Assembly (NCBI GenBank): GCA_016868815.1
Contig: VGFQ01000011.1
Location: 18,440-82,439, forward strand
DNA length: 64,000 nucleotides
Source of the DNA: Bacteroidota bacterium
GTDB lineage: Bacteria > Bacteroidota > Bacteroidia > Chitinophagales > Chitinophagaceae
Direction of reading: 5' to 3'
The notes under the pieces are model-generated. The model saw only the letters and a program-made list of their open reading frames with translations. It had not been told where the DNA came from and did not search any database. Position numbers and translations under genes: made by a program. The stretch's first letter is position 1; every line of letters begins with the position of its first letter. Below are positions 37,398 to 46,597 of this stretch, piece by piece.

Positions 37398-39416
37398 TCA
37401 GAGTGCCTTTCGGAGTCTCATCAGCCGCACGCCATGGTGCGGGATGTCCACACGTATTCCATCCGAAGCTCTTCCCATGTCTTGCTGCCGCCATAGATCC
37501 CGCACGGACCAGTCACCCGGGAGCTGGATGTCCGCCAGTCGAAGCGTATACGAGGTGGGCTTTTCATCTCCCCACCTGAAATAGCTCTGAGGGATCCTGC
37601 CATACCCCGCCGTATGAAAGAGACCTATGACCCAGGAGCCGTCCGACATGGGCTTGAGCCAGGTCTGCACCCCCAGGGTGTCCGAGACTAGCCTCGCTGC
37701 ACTGCCGAGAGGGTCCTGGTCGACGGCGATGACCTCGTCGTTCGTCAGCAATGCGAGCGTGAAATCATCCAGCTGCTCGATAGGGCAGCCGATGAGCATG
37801 GGGGCCGACAAAAGTGCGAAGAGGCTGACATGGCTGTATTGCTCGTCGGGGGTGAGTCGCGTGGGATGCATCTCGGGCCCGATGCTGACATTACCGAGGA
37901 TCATCATGTCGGGGTCGCTCCAATGGCCGGGCCCGGCGTAAGGCCCCCACCGGTCGAGCGTGAAGGTGTTCATGTACAGGCTGTGCCAGCTGTCGCGGAT
38001 ATCGGGACCGGTGCGGTACATGTTCGAGGTCCGCGCCCAGTCGCGTACCTTGTCGAATGGCGCGATGTTCGAAAGGCTCAGTACAAGGTCGCGCCCAGCA
38101 TTTCGCAGGGCGCCAAACATCCGATCCGCAGAGGTGACGTCCATCCGCCAGTCGTACTTGAGGAAGTCGAAGCCCCAGGCCGCCATCTGCCGGGCGTCAG
38201 ACGCTTCGAAGCGGTGGGGTCCGATGCGCATGAAGGGCTGTCGGTCCTTCGAAATCATCTCGTGGGTCTCCCCACCCGTTGGGTGGTCGGAGGAACCGCC
38301 CGGATATCCCGCATAGGTTGAGATATAGGGCGTCGAATAGATGCCCGCCTTGAGGCCCATCGCATGGATGGAGTCGACCATCCCTGCCATGTCGGGGAAT
38401 TTGGCATTGGGCTGCAGGGCATGCGACGAGCCGCTGCGGACACCCTGCCAGGTATCATCGATGTTAACGTAGGACCAGCCATGGTCGGCCAGCCCTTTAT
38501 CTACCATCGCCCGGGCGGAGGCCAGCACCTTGTCCCGGTCGATGCGATGGGCCCAGGAGTTCCAACCATTCCATCCCATTGGCGGCGTGAGGGCGATGGT
38601 TTCGCCAATGCAGACGCGAACCGTGGCCGTATCACGCCCGTGGTCGTTTGTTACCACCAGGCGAAGCAGATGGTCACCGGTGGCTTCGACCCTCCCGGTG
38701 ATGACACCGGTGGCTGCATCCAGCGTTAGCCCTTGGGGCAGGCCGGTCGCATGGAATCGCATCGGCCGCCGGCCAGTGGCGGAAATCCGGTAAAGGAAGG
38801 GATGTCCCGGCCTGACGCCGAAGACACGTGCCGACGTGATGCCCGGCCGTTCGAAGGGCGGAGGTGTCAGGATATACCGATCCCCTTCGTTCGGCACCGG
38901 CTGCGGCTCGGCATCGCCCGACATGGTGATCCGGGCATCTACCCAGTTGGCATAGGTCCGTTTGTTGTACACGCCACCGACGTCGTCCAGTACCAACAGG
39001 CCAAGCCGCCGGAGGCCGCGGATGTCGATATCGACCGGTACGGATGCGGCACCCAACCGCAGCGGGCCACTCTCGAAGAGTACCTTACGATCGCCCAGCA
39101 CGAGAAAGCGGACGGGGATCTCGGGATTGCCTTTGTCATCGGCGCCTACAAGGGCCTGGAAACGTAAACCCCGTTGATCGAGTTGAAAGGGCAGCACGGC
39201 GACCGACTGCAGCCCGAGGCCCCGCAAATGACGCACACCCGCAATGCGCATGGTGTCGCCAGAATAGTTGCGCCCGGCCTTCACGGGACGCAACCCCTCC
39301 GAGAACAGCTGCAGCGGAAGCTCATCGAGCCAGGTGACGCGCTGAGCGCCAGCTGCCAGGGTTACGCAGAGCAGGATCCCGATGGCGGGCAGCCGCTGCA
39401 TCAAAGACTTTTTCAT
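37398..39416 (-). CDS. Alpha-galactosidase, glycoside hydrolase family 27, with N-terminal NPCBM-like domain
   Basis: The 672-residue exported enzyme (signal LPAIGILLCVTLAAGAQ) has an NPCBM-type carbohydrate-binding domain at about 30-165. A cadherin/Ig-like He_PIG linker (GLPQGLTLDAATGVITG) near 225-265 precedes the GH27 catalytic barrel from TPPMGWNGWNSW. The catalytic nucleophile Asp lies in FDFLKYDWRMD, and the acid/base Asp in MYRTGPDIRDSW. PYAGPGHWSDPDMM is another family mark. It releases terminal alpha-galactose (or beta-arabinopyranose) from plant polymers. It is convergent with the regulator gene. Confidence 0.93.
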   Translation of the reverse strand: MKKSLMQRLPAIGILLCVTLAAGAQRVTWLDELPLQLFSEGLRPVKAGRNYSGDTMRIAGVRHLRGLGLQSVAVLPFQLDQRGLRFQALVGADDKGNPEIPVRFLVLGDRKVLFESGPLRLGAASVPVDIDIRGLRRLGLLVLDDVGGVYNKRTYANWVDARITMSGDAEPQPVPNEGDRYILTPPPFERPGITSARVFGVRPGHPFLYRISATGRRPMRFHATGLPQGLTLDAATGVITGRVEATGDHLLRLVVTNDHGRDTATVRVCIGETIALTPPMGWNGWNSWAHRIDRDKVLASARAMVDKGLADHGWSYVNIDDTWQGVRSGSSHALQPNAKFPDMAGMVDSIHAMGLKAGIYSTPYISTYAGYPGGSSDHPTGGETHEMISKDRQPFMRIGPHRFEASDARQMAAWGFDFLKYDWRMDVTSADRMFGALRNAGRDLVLSLSNIAPFDKVRDWARTSNMYRTGPDIRDSWHSLYMNTFTLDRWGPYAGPGHWSDPDMMILGNVSIGPEMHPTRLTPDEQYSHVSLFALLSAPMLIGCPIEQLDDFTLALLTNDEVIAVDQDPLGSAARLVSDTLGVQTWLKPMSDGSWVIGLFHTAGYGRIPQSYFRWGDEKPTSYTLRLADIQLPGDWSVRDLWRQQDMGRASDGIRVDIPHHGVRLMRLRKAL

Positions 39417-39476
39417 GACTTGTCAGATTGGATCGGGGTGGCCTTAGGATAAGCAGGTAAGATCAATGGAATCAAA

Positions 39477-39992
39477 CTAACGGGAACGATCATGCGCATC
39501 ATGACCAGACGTATGGAAGATCAAGAGCAGTAAGAAGACGGCGGTGAGGTGAAAGGCTGTCCCCTGCGTAGCAACAGCCCCGCCCCGCCACATGAGGAAC
39601 CACTCACCCGCCACGGTGGCGAAGCCACCGAACCAGAGCAGCACGGCGCCTCCATAGGCATAGATCGAAGGTGCTGAAGCCCGCTGAAACAACGCCACAT
39701 CGGTGGTGCGGGCCTGCCACATGCGCCAGGCACCCAGCCAGGCGAGGGCTCCGCAAGCGATCTCCCAGATGATGATACACAGATACAGCAGGTGGTGCAC
39801 CCAGGGTGCCTCGACGCGTCGCCAGCGCAAGGCCTCGCCAGAGAATAGATCTTCCATACGGGTGACCTCTCTTACGAAAGCCAAGTTCGTCGGATAATCG
39901 ACGACGTTGGTGAGTCCAACGATCAGCAGAAAGGCTCCCGCCATCCCGGAGAAAAGGATCTTGATGTCCCGATTCGCATTCATGTCGATCAT
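39477..39992 (-). CDS. DUF2165 family small integral membrane protein
   Basis: The 171-residue protein has four hydrophobic segments and the DUF2165 pattern NVVDYPTNLAFVREVTRMEDLF. The helices LYLCIIIWEIACGALAWLGA, AVLLWFGGFATVAGEWFLMW and TAVFLLLLIFH follow. Function is unknown in the family. It lies between the GH27 and GH28 genes, 13 bp after the GH28 stop, so it is probably cotranscribed with GH28. The ATG three codons in is an alternative start. Confidence 0.82.
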   Translation of the reverse strand: MIDMNANRDIKILFSGMAGAFLLIVGLTNVVDYPTNLAFVREVTRMEDLFSGEALRWRRVEAPWVHHLLYLCIIIWEIACGALAWLGAWRMWQARTTDVALFQRASAPSIYAYGGAVLLWFGGFATVAGEWFLMWRGGAVATQGTAFHLTAVFLLLLIFHTSGHDAHDRSR

Positions 39993-40005
39993 CGTGTCTT
40001 TCGGC

Positions 40006-41607
40006 TCAGCGGACGACGTGGTTGACCCTGCGTACGGCCTTGTCCTGCGGATACGACATCTTGAGACCTTCCAGCGTCACTGCTTGTGTCTCATGCAGCA
40101 GGATCACGGGCAGTTCCTTGGTCGTAGGAATATGCAGACCGTTGAGTCGGGCATCTCGTACATCATCCATGACCAGGGCTGGACGGAAGTCTTCTACCCG
40201 GTAGCGCAATGTCACGTTATGAAACCGGATGCCCTCGGCATGCCGCAGGTAGAAGCCCCAGGCGGGCAGCTCACCGAACATCGAGAACTCAGGGTACTGG
40301 GCACGGTTCTCCGGCACACGTCCAAGGTCTTCTAGAGGAATGCGTGCTACCGACCTGTCACCGCCCCCACCATAAGTGATGTCGATGTCCTCGAGCAAGA
40401 CATCCTGCACGGGGAAGCCAGGAAGTCCCGTGATGGAGGAGGGCACGAGGTTGTAGGGGAGAAAGGGATGGCCGTAGATATGATAATGCGAGGGACGGAT
40501 GGGCATCCGGTCAAATCCTGGGTTGAGGTGGTCGGGAGGCCCCTCGATGGGATAGCCCTGATCGGGCTTGAGGAGGGGTATGTCGGCTGTCACATCTGCG
40601 ATGCGGACCTTGCGGAGAATGCCCGGACTTCCCTCCGTGTTGCGATGGCCACGACGGATGAAGACGGCGTTGCCTGTGTTGCGGGCCCGGACATGTCGGA
40701 TGTCGATGTCCTCGACAAGGCCACCGTCGACCGCTTCGATGGCGATGGCGGAGCGGTAGGTGTCGAAGACGGTCAGGTTGCGCAAGGTGATTCGCCGGAA
40801 GCCACCGTGGCTTGCCGTCCCCAGCTTGAAGGCGCTGGCGCTGGAACGGACGGTATTGCTGTCGATGTACACATCTTCGCAGCCGAGGCGGGGATCTTCT
40901 GACTTCAGGCAGATGCCATCGTCGGAGGAGTTGATCATGCAGTTCGTAATGCGCACGCGCCGCGAGTCAGTGACGTCTAGCCCGTCGTTGTTCCAGTAGG
41001 CTGTACTCTGCACCGTGACCCGGTCGATGACGACGCTGTCGCAGTCGCGGTAGTCCTGTACCCAGTCGGTGGAATTCTTCAGCGTCACACCCGTGACGCG
41101 GACATTCCGGCATTGAAGGAAGAAGATATTCATGATACGTCCACCGGGCCGTTTGTACAGCCAGATGCTGTCTTGCTGGACTTCTCCGCTGCGCAGCCTA
41201 CGGAACAGGTCAAGCATATACTCCTGACCCTGCCCGTCGATGACACCTTGCCCTGTGACAGAGATATCTCGCACACCATGGGCAGAGAGAAAGCCACGCA
41301 TCCAGGGCAATTGGTTGTACAGGGTCGATTTGGGATTGGCCAGCAGCCTGGCGCCCTTCTGCAAGTGCAGCTCCACGCCCGACTTCAGCACCAGTGGCCC
41401 ACTCAAGTAGTTACCGGGCGGCACCACCACACGCCCACCGCCCCGGGCAGAGACTCGGTCGATCACGGATTGGATCACGGCGGCGTTATCCGTCTCCCCA
41501 TCAGCGACAGCACCCGCTTTCACAATATCGGCCAAGCCCTGTGCCTGGACGTACGAGGATGTTGAAATGAAACCTATCATGCAAAGGAAGGCGACGATTT
41601 GTCTCAT
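40006..41607 (-). CDS. Glycoside hydrolase family 28 (polygalacturonase-type) exported enzyme
   Basis: The exported protein of about 533 residues (signal MRQIVAFLCMIGFISTSSYVQAQ region) has a right-handed parallel beta-helix. Its N-terminal pectate-lyase superfamily start reads VKAGAVADGETDNAAVIQSV. GH28 catalytic motifs follow: YWNNDGLDV (NxD-type), INSSDDGICLKS (paired Asp) and GTASHGGFRRI (the His motif). The usual RIK motif is not obvious. Such enzymes hydrolyse galacturonan or rhamnogalacturonan backbones. I choose the ATG at 41605-41607 to match the signal peptide; the upstream open stretch is not signal-like. Confidence 0.87.
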   Translation of the reverse strand: MRQIVAFLCMIGFISTSSYVQAQGLADIVKAGAVADGETDNAAVIQSVIDRVSARGGGRVVVPPGNYLSGPLVLKSGVELHLQKGARLLANPKSTLYNQLPWMRGFLSAHGVRDISVTGQGVIDGQGQEYMLDLFRRLRSGEVQQDSIWLYKRPGGRIMNIFFLQCRNVRVTGVTLKNSTDWVQDYRDCDSVVIDRVTVQSTAYWNNDGLDVTDSRRVRITNCMINSSDDGICLKSEDPRLGCEDVYIDSNTVRSSASAFKLGTASHGGFRRITLRNLTVFDTYRSAIAIEAVDGGLVEDIDIRHVRARNTGNAVFIRRGHRNTEGSPGILRKVRIADVTADIPLLKPDQGYPIEGPPDHLNPGFDRMPIRPSHYHIYGHPFLPYNLVPSSITGLPGFPVQDVLLEDIDITYGGGGDRSVARIPLEDLGRVPENRAQYPEFSMFGELPAWGFYLRHAEGIRFHNVTLRYRVEDFRPALVMDDVRDARLNGLHIPTTKELPVILLHETQAVTLEGLKMSYPQDKAVRRVNHVVR

Positions 41608-41736
41608 ACCGTTGTCAAAAAGATTTGTCGGGATCATGCATGCGGGAAGGACCGGCTTTTTTCTTCCACTCATCACAGAAAGACCTGAAGCGCACATATG
41701 AAGATATGAATTCAGGCGAATCGCTTCTGGGGCTGG

Positions 41737-43962
41737 CTAAGTCTTCTGGAATCCATACCGGAGGGAGACCACTACCCCGCTGCCGGCAGCCACGATGCCG
41801 GACGAATACGGCCTGTAGCGGCGATCAGAGATATTCTCCCATGCCACCACAAGGAAAGTCTTCTCTCCCACCCGACACTCCCCCCGAAGGTTGAACACAT
41901 GCCATGCTGGGCAATAGGGCCTACCCAGTGCATCTTTTGCGTAGATATCTGCCTTCAGCGCTTCTGATGGCGGCATCTGCTCGGGTGGAACGCTGGACTG
42001 GTACATCACCGAAAGCTCGAACGTGAAACGCCGGTGACTTTGCCTCCACTCCATACTGCCATGAAAAGGGGGTGCATGCCGCAACGGCACTTGCACGTCT
42101 CGGGCATCATCCGTCTCCTCGCCGCGGATCCAGTTAGCATGGGCGATCCACACCAAGTGCTTCGACAGCTTCCAGCGGGATGAGAGCTGCAGACCCCAGA
42201 CCCTTGCTTGCGAGGCGTTCTGCAGGGCTTCCACCCGGCTCATCACACCCGCGAAGGGGATACTGTCGCGGCCACTGAAGGTGAAGGGCCGCCGGACAAT
42301 GGCATCCTCGAGGCGAGTGCGGAAGGCATGACCTTCCACCCGTATGATGCCTGGCACCTCGTACTCGGCACCCACCTCTGCATTCCACGCATACTCTGGC
42401 TGAAGTTCTGGGTTCGGCACCGTCACATACCCCGGTACACTCTCAAAGAGCTTACCCACATCGTCTACATTGGGCATCCGATAGCCTGTAGAAAGACTGC
42501 CAGTGATGCGCCAATATCGGGCAGGCTTGCAGACAACGGCCAGATTGCCGGTGAGTCCTCCCTGTCGCAGCCTTACCTCTTGAAAGGGAAAGCGAATAAA
42601 CACCGTGTCGAATCGAGCGTCGAGCCGGTTGTAGGCATATCGGAGCCCTCCCATCAATAACCAACGCCCCCCGAAATCGCGTCGCAGGCTGGCATATGCG
42701 CCGGTAGTACCCCATAGGCTGCCATCCGGATATCGGCTAACATGGGGGCTCACCAGTCCGGACGAGATGTTCGTCAGCACACCTCCAGACCCCACACGGT
42801 TGTGTACCGCCTCGAGGCCATAGCTGAGCACGAGGGAGTCCCAGCGCCGATACGCGTCCCAATTGATGCTGAGGGCTTTCACATGCTCTGACTGCACATA
42901 CCTAGAAAGGCTGCCCCGCGACCTTTGAATGCGGCTCTCGGCATAGTCCTGAAAGGCAGCCACCATACGGGACGCATCATACAAAATATTTTTTCGGCTA
43001 TTAGTGAACGTAAGCGAGTGCATCCGCCATAGCATAGGTCCATATTCCCACTCGGCAAAGCGGGGCATACCATTGCTATATTGCAGCAGCCTGTCGTAGC
43101 GGGGTGTGGTGCCGGTACCTGCGTAAGTGAAGGCGTAGAGGAGCTCTGACTGGCTGCCTGTCCGCATGGAGATCTTCTGTAGCAGATTGAGCTGCCCATA
43201 GCCAGAGAAACGCTGCAGCTGAGGCTTTGGGTTTTGAAAAACGCTGTCGACGCCACGGATTTGCGATACGTACTGGCGGCGCAGGTAGCTGTCGGGGCCG
43301 CCACGGCTACCCATACGCAGGTCTCCGAATTGGCTGTGGGTGACGGAACTCACCGCAGCCCATCTTCCTTTACCGTAGTTCAGATCTGCATGCCAGGTGC
43401 GCTCCCCGTTGACGGTCGCATGACGGACAAGGGCGTTACCTGAAAAGCGCAGGTGTGGACTGTCGGAATAGATGGGCTTGAGGGAGTGGAAGTCCATGAC
43501 CCCTCCGATGGCGTCACTCCCATAAAGGAGGGAGCCGGGACCGAATACGACCTCCCCATCCTGCAACGAAAGGGCATCTATACTGATCACATTCTGCAGA
43601 TTGCCACTACGGTAGATGGCATTGTTCATGCGTACACCATCTACCACGATCAGCACCCGATTGGTGGCGAAGCCGCGTATCATAGGACTGCCACCACCCT
43701 GTTGACTCTTCTGCACGAACACGGCACCTGACTGGGCAAGCATGTCTGCCGCCGTCTGTGGGTTGCGAAGTCGGATATCGCGGGCCGAAAGCTTCTCCAC
43801 GCGGTTCGGCAGCTCGTCGCGGTCCACCTCCCATTTATTGTATGTAACGACGACCTCGTTCAACTTACTGAACGAAGTGTCTGTGCCCACCTGTGCTCCA
43901 GCGTCTGACATAGTGATCAGACAGACAGGAATGCACAGGATGGCACAGGCCATTCTTATCAT
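41737..43962 (-). CDS. TonB-dependent outer-membrane receptor (siderophore/heme-like, not SusC type)
   Basis: The product of about 741 residues starts with a signal peptide (MIRMACAILCIPVCLI). A plug domain of the classical receptor type follows: NEVVVTYNKWE, ADMLAQSGAVFVQKSQQGGGSPMIRG, NRVLIVVDGVRMNNAIYR and GPGSLLYGSDAIGG. The barrel ends with SGVVVSLRYGFQKT. It has no CNA-B/SusC extension. This plug pattern is found in heme, hemoglobin and cobalamin-type receptors, so it probably imports an iron chelate or similar small ligand. I use the ATG at 43962; a GTG 11 codons upstream is open. A small membrane protein gene precedes it in the operon. Confidence 0.88.
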   Translation of the reverse strand: MIRMACAILCIPVCLITMSDAGAQVGTDTSFSKLNEVVVTYNKWEVDRDELPNRVEKLSARDIRLRNPQTAADMLAQSGAVFVQKSQQGGGSPMIRGFATNRVLIVVDGVRMNNAIYRSGNLQNVISIDALSLQDGEVVFGPGSLLYGSDAIGGVMDFHSLKPIYSDSPHLRFSGNALVRHATVNGERTWHADLNYGKGRWAAVSSVTHSQFGDLRMGSRGGPDSYLRRQYVSQIRGVDSVFQNPKPQLQRFSGYGQLNLLQKISMRTGSQSELLYAFTYAGTGTTPRYDRLLQYSNGMPRFAEWEYGPMLWRMHSLTFTNSRKNILYDASRMVAAFQDYAESRIQRSRGSLSRYVQSEHVKALSINWDAYRRWDSLVLSYGLEAVHNRVGSGGVLTNISSGLVSPHVSRYPDGSLWGTTGAYASLRRDFGGRWLLMGGLRYAYNRLDARFDTVFIRFPFQEVRLRQGGLTGNLAVVCKPARYWRITGSLSTGYRMPNVDDVGKLFESVPGYVTVPNPELQPEYAWNAEVGAEYEVPGIIRVEGHAFRTRLEDAIVRRPFTFSGRDSIPFAGVMSRVEALQNASQARVWGLQLSSRWKLSKHLVWIAHANWIRGEETDDARDVQVPLRHAPPFHGSMEWRQSHRRFTFELSVMYQSSVPPEQMPPSEALKADIYAKDALGRPYCPAWHVFNLRGECRVGEKTFLVVAWENISDRRYRPYSSGIVAAGSGVVVSLRYGFQKT

Positions 43963-44014
43963 GATCTTAAAATTTTTGCCTAGAAAAATGGGCACGAGCT
44001 TCGCGCCCTGCTAT

Positions 44015-44542
44015 TCAAGAATACCGACGATAGAACGGCGGTGGCTGAAAGACCGCGTAGGGGTGGCCAGCAGAAGTCCGGCAAATGGCATATCCAGGGA
44101 AGGCTTCCACCAGCACAGCTATCGAAAACGTCATCTCATGGGCATGGGTATCTAATTCTGAGACAAGGCCCAAGCAAGGGAGCAGGATTCGCTGCAGCAA
44201 GGTAGATCCAGATCCCCTGCCTTTTCCACCATTGTGGGCAAGGGCCTCCTGCATCCAGGTCTCGTCATCGTCGAAGAGGCCTCGCAAACGGATGTGGCTA
44301 CCTTCCACCGTCAAGGATGATACATCAAAGAGACGACCTTGAAGGATAGCCTCCTTGCCGGGCTTATGCCATCGAACCTCATCCCGATGGACAAGCACAG
44401 TCATATGTCCCTCCACCAAAAGACGCCCGCCCATCAGCTCCCGGATAAAGACCCTTCCGATGAGCAGGACTGCCGAGAATACCAACGGCAAGACGGCCGT
44501 GAATAGCAGAAAGAGGACTCTCGATTTTTGAGGGACTGGCAT
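44015..44542 (-). CDS. Hypothetical membrane-anchored protein upstream of the TonB receptor
   Basis: This is a 175-residue protein with one N-terminal span (about residues 8-30, VLFLLFTAVLPLVFSAVLL). A soluble beta-rich part follows, with MTVLVHRDEVRWHKPGKE, GRLFDVSSLTV and LRGLFDDDETW, and then a C-terminal tail rich in Pro and aromatic residues. Similar small proteins stand just before TonB receptor genes in Chitinophagaceae. I know no function. It lies about 50 bp upstream of the receptor start on the same strand, which suggests a shared transcript and an envelope role in the same uptake process. Confidence 0.65.
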   Translation of the reverse strand: MPVPQKSRVLFLLFTAVLPLVFSAVLLIGRVFIRELMGGRLLVEGHMTVLVHRDEVRWHKPGKEAILQGRLFDVSSLTVEGSHIRLRGLFDDDETWMQEALAHNGGKGRGSGSTLLQRILLPCLGLVSELDTHAHEMTFSIAVLVEAFPGYAICRTSAGHPYAVFQPPPFYRRYS

Positions 44543-44742
44543 CTAGAAACTTTCGAACCCCAAATATACCCAATTTGCTGTCGTGGCATGCAGTACTCCA
44601 GGCACGGTAATATCTCGAGGACTCATCATTCATAATGTAGACTCTGAATGGTGCAAAAACTATGGTACCGCCTTGAACCTGAGAGAACAAATTTGCCTCA
44701 AGGCATCTTACATTTGTGAATATCAAAACCAAGTAAAAGCTT

Positions 44743-45762
44743 ATGAGACTCTCACATTTCTTGATCCTTTCCTTGGCATGCAATACCCTACTCGCCCAAG
44801 AGGATACGACAGATACATTCGACTACAGCCAGTTCGGCGATGCTCAGGGTGTAAAGCGTTACTGCAACCAGAAAGTACTCAATCAGACGCCGACGCGCAT
44901 CGTCAGCATCGGCTACGAATACCTGGGAGAGTTCCACATGCCTGGCATCCCGGTCTCGGCCATGCTACCGGCCCTTCGTGACTTCCACGTCAACCGAGTC
45001 GGTTCCATCCGAGCGCAGGTGAACATCCCGGTCGTATCAACCAATCAGGTCATCTGGCAGCTGGGGGCCAGCTTTTGGGGCAGCCGCTTTGCCCTTGACA
45101 ATCAGGGTAACGACCTCTTTGCCAAGGTACTGAATACGCATACCATGACCAGCGTCGGCATCAACACAACCATCTTCAAACCCCTCAACGAGAAAAACTT
45201 CATCATCCTTCAGGGCAGCCTGGACGCCAACGGCATCTTCCACGACATGGGAGATGTCAGCGGCAAGGCACTGACGGTGAGCGGCACGGCGATCTACGGT
45301 TGGAAGACTTCCGAAAAGAACATGATCGGCACGGGCATCGCTCGCACTTACCGCGCCGGACAAGTCATCCACGTGCCTGTATTGCTGTGGAACCGGACCT
45401 TCAACGACCGTTGGGGTATGGAGCTGCTGCTGCCTGCCCGAGGACATATCCGCTACAACTTCTCCACATCCAGCATGCTGCAGGCAGGTTTCGAACTCGA
45501 GGGCAACCAGTTCTGGATGAACCTGGCCAATAGCCCAAAGGGCATGATCTATCTGCAACGGGGGGAGCTGAAACCCCGGATCATGTGGGACAAAAAACTG
45601 GCCGGGTTCATCTGGCTCAACGCACAGGCAGGGCTCCGATACAATTGGCGCTTCGATGCCATGAACGAATACAAACCAAAGTACCCAAAGAACCGCTACT
45701 TTACTTCCAACCTCGGCAACCCGGTGTATTTCGCGGTGAGCCTGAGCTTCGTCACACCCTGA
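44743..45762 (+). CDS. DUF6268-type outer-membrane beta-barrel protein
   Basis: This is a 339-residue exported protein with signal MRLSHFLILSLACNTLLAQ. Its body alternates hydrophobic and polar residues as in a beta barrel: VSIGYEYLGEF, QVIWQLGASFWGSRF, FIILQGSLDANGIF, WGMELLLPARGHIRYNF and a C-terminal YFAVSLSFVTP ending. The layout matches DUF6268 outer-membrane proteins of Bacteroidota. The role is unknown. It stands alone and is followed by a bidirectional terminator 17 bp after the stop. Confidence 0.75.
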   Translation: MRLSHFLILSLACNTLLAQEDTTDTFDYSQFGDAQGVKRYCNQKVLNQTPTRIVSIGYEYLGEFHMPGIPVSAMLPALRDFHVNRVGSIRAQVNIPVVSTNQVIWQLGASFWGSRFALDNQGNDLFAKVLNTHTMTSVGINTTIFKPLNEKNFIILQGSLDANGIFHDMGDVSGKALTVSGTAIYGWKTSEKNMIGTGIARTYRAGQVIHVPVLLWNRTFNDRWGMELLLPARGHIRYNFSTSSMLQAGFELEGNQFWMNLANSPKGMIYLQRGELKPRIMWDKKLAGFIWLNAQAGLRYNWRFDAMNEYKPKYPKNRYFTSNLGNPVYFAVSLSFVTP

Positions 45763-45778
45763 CCCGGTTTGGCATCGT

Positions 45779-45807
45779 AAAAAAGCCGCACGTCGCAGGG
45801 CTTTTTT
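45779..45807. terminator. Bidirectional Rho-independent terminator
   Basis: A 9-bp stem (AAAAAAGCC at 45779-45787 and GGCTTTTTT at 45799-45807, 11-nt loop) lies between the barrel gene and the convergent DUF2147 gene and can serve both. Confidence 0.82.
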
Positions 45808-45820
45808 GCCGACCTGTCGA

Positions 45821-46330
45821 TCATTTAGCGACCTGACGCGTCCACACATCGGTCCGGCCGATCAAAGAAACTCCGATATACCCACGCACTTCCAGGGTGT
45901 TGGGGTTGGTCATACGGATGGTGCAGGAATAAGTGCTGCCATTCTTGGGGTCGTAGATGTTGCCCTCGTCCCAGGTGTTATTATCCTTGTAGACGAATCC
46001 CCAGACGTTAATCAATCCCAGCAATGGGCGGGTCCGTGAAGCCTCTTCAGGGTGATTCTTGTCCACCTTGGGCTTTCCCGTCTCGGGGTCATTGGGTTCT
46101 TTCAGCCATACGACGCGGCCCTGATACTTTTCCCCATTTTTGTAGATGCGGACCATGGCCGTACCCTCGCCGGTCTTCCATACGCCCACGATGGCATCCG
46201 AGTTTGCGGGGTCTGTCGTGAAGGATCCGCCGAACAGGATGGCAGCAGCACTGGCGATGATGGGAATTAGAAACCTACGGGCCAAGCTTATTCTATTTCC
46301 AGGTAAGAAAGAGGTTGGATTCATATTCAT
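45821..46330 (-). CDS. DUF2147 domain exported protein
   Basis: The 169-residue protein has an N-terminal hydrophobic signal (FLIPIIASAAAILFGG). A DUF2147 domain follows, with SDAIVGVWKTGEGTAMVRIYKNGEKYQGRVVWLKEPNDPETGKP, LLGLINVWGF and GNIYDPKNGSTYSCTIRM, ending in WTRQ. DUF2147 proteins are small lipocalin-like exported proteins of unknown function. This is the last gene of the GC-rich part; base composition drops within the 100 bp upstream of its start. It ends 14 bp from the bidirectional terminator. Confidence 0.88.
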   Translation of the reverse strand: MNMNPTSFLPGNRISLARRFLIPIIASAAAILFGGSFTTDPANSDAIVGVWKTGEGTAMVRIYKNGEKYQGRVVWLKEPNDPETGKPKVDKNHPEEASRTRPLLGLINVWGFVYKDNNTWDEGNIYDPKNGSTYSCTIRMTNPNTLEVRGYIGVSLIGRTDVWTRQVAK

Positions 46331-46515
46331 TTACATTTTCAGATACAAATATAAAAAAGTCAATTGATTTAAGACAATGTACATAAGGGTGAAGACTGCA
46401 ACATCTATTAAACTTTAATATACCCCTAGATTCCAGTAACTATTAAAATTTTCATTTGAAAAAAATCCCTTTTTCACACTTTATGTGCATTTTTTCTTGA
46501 CCAAACTTTAGAGCG

Positions 46516-46539
46516 GACACATATCGCCGATATGGTGTC
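46516..46539. promoter_or_regulatory. Imperfect palindrome at the composition boundary
   Basis: GACACATATCG (46516-46526) and CGATATGGTGTC (46528-46539) form an inverted repeat around one central base, with a single bulged G. It lies downstream of the enone-reductase gene and upstream of DUF2147, close to where GC content falls. It could be an operator or a scar; no T-run follows it, so it is not a typical terminator. Confidence 0.3.
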
Positions 46540-46597
46540 TCGCGCCCCAAGGCTGGATAAAAGCATTAACAGCAAAGTGAGTAGGAAAATGCTAATT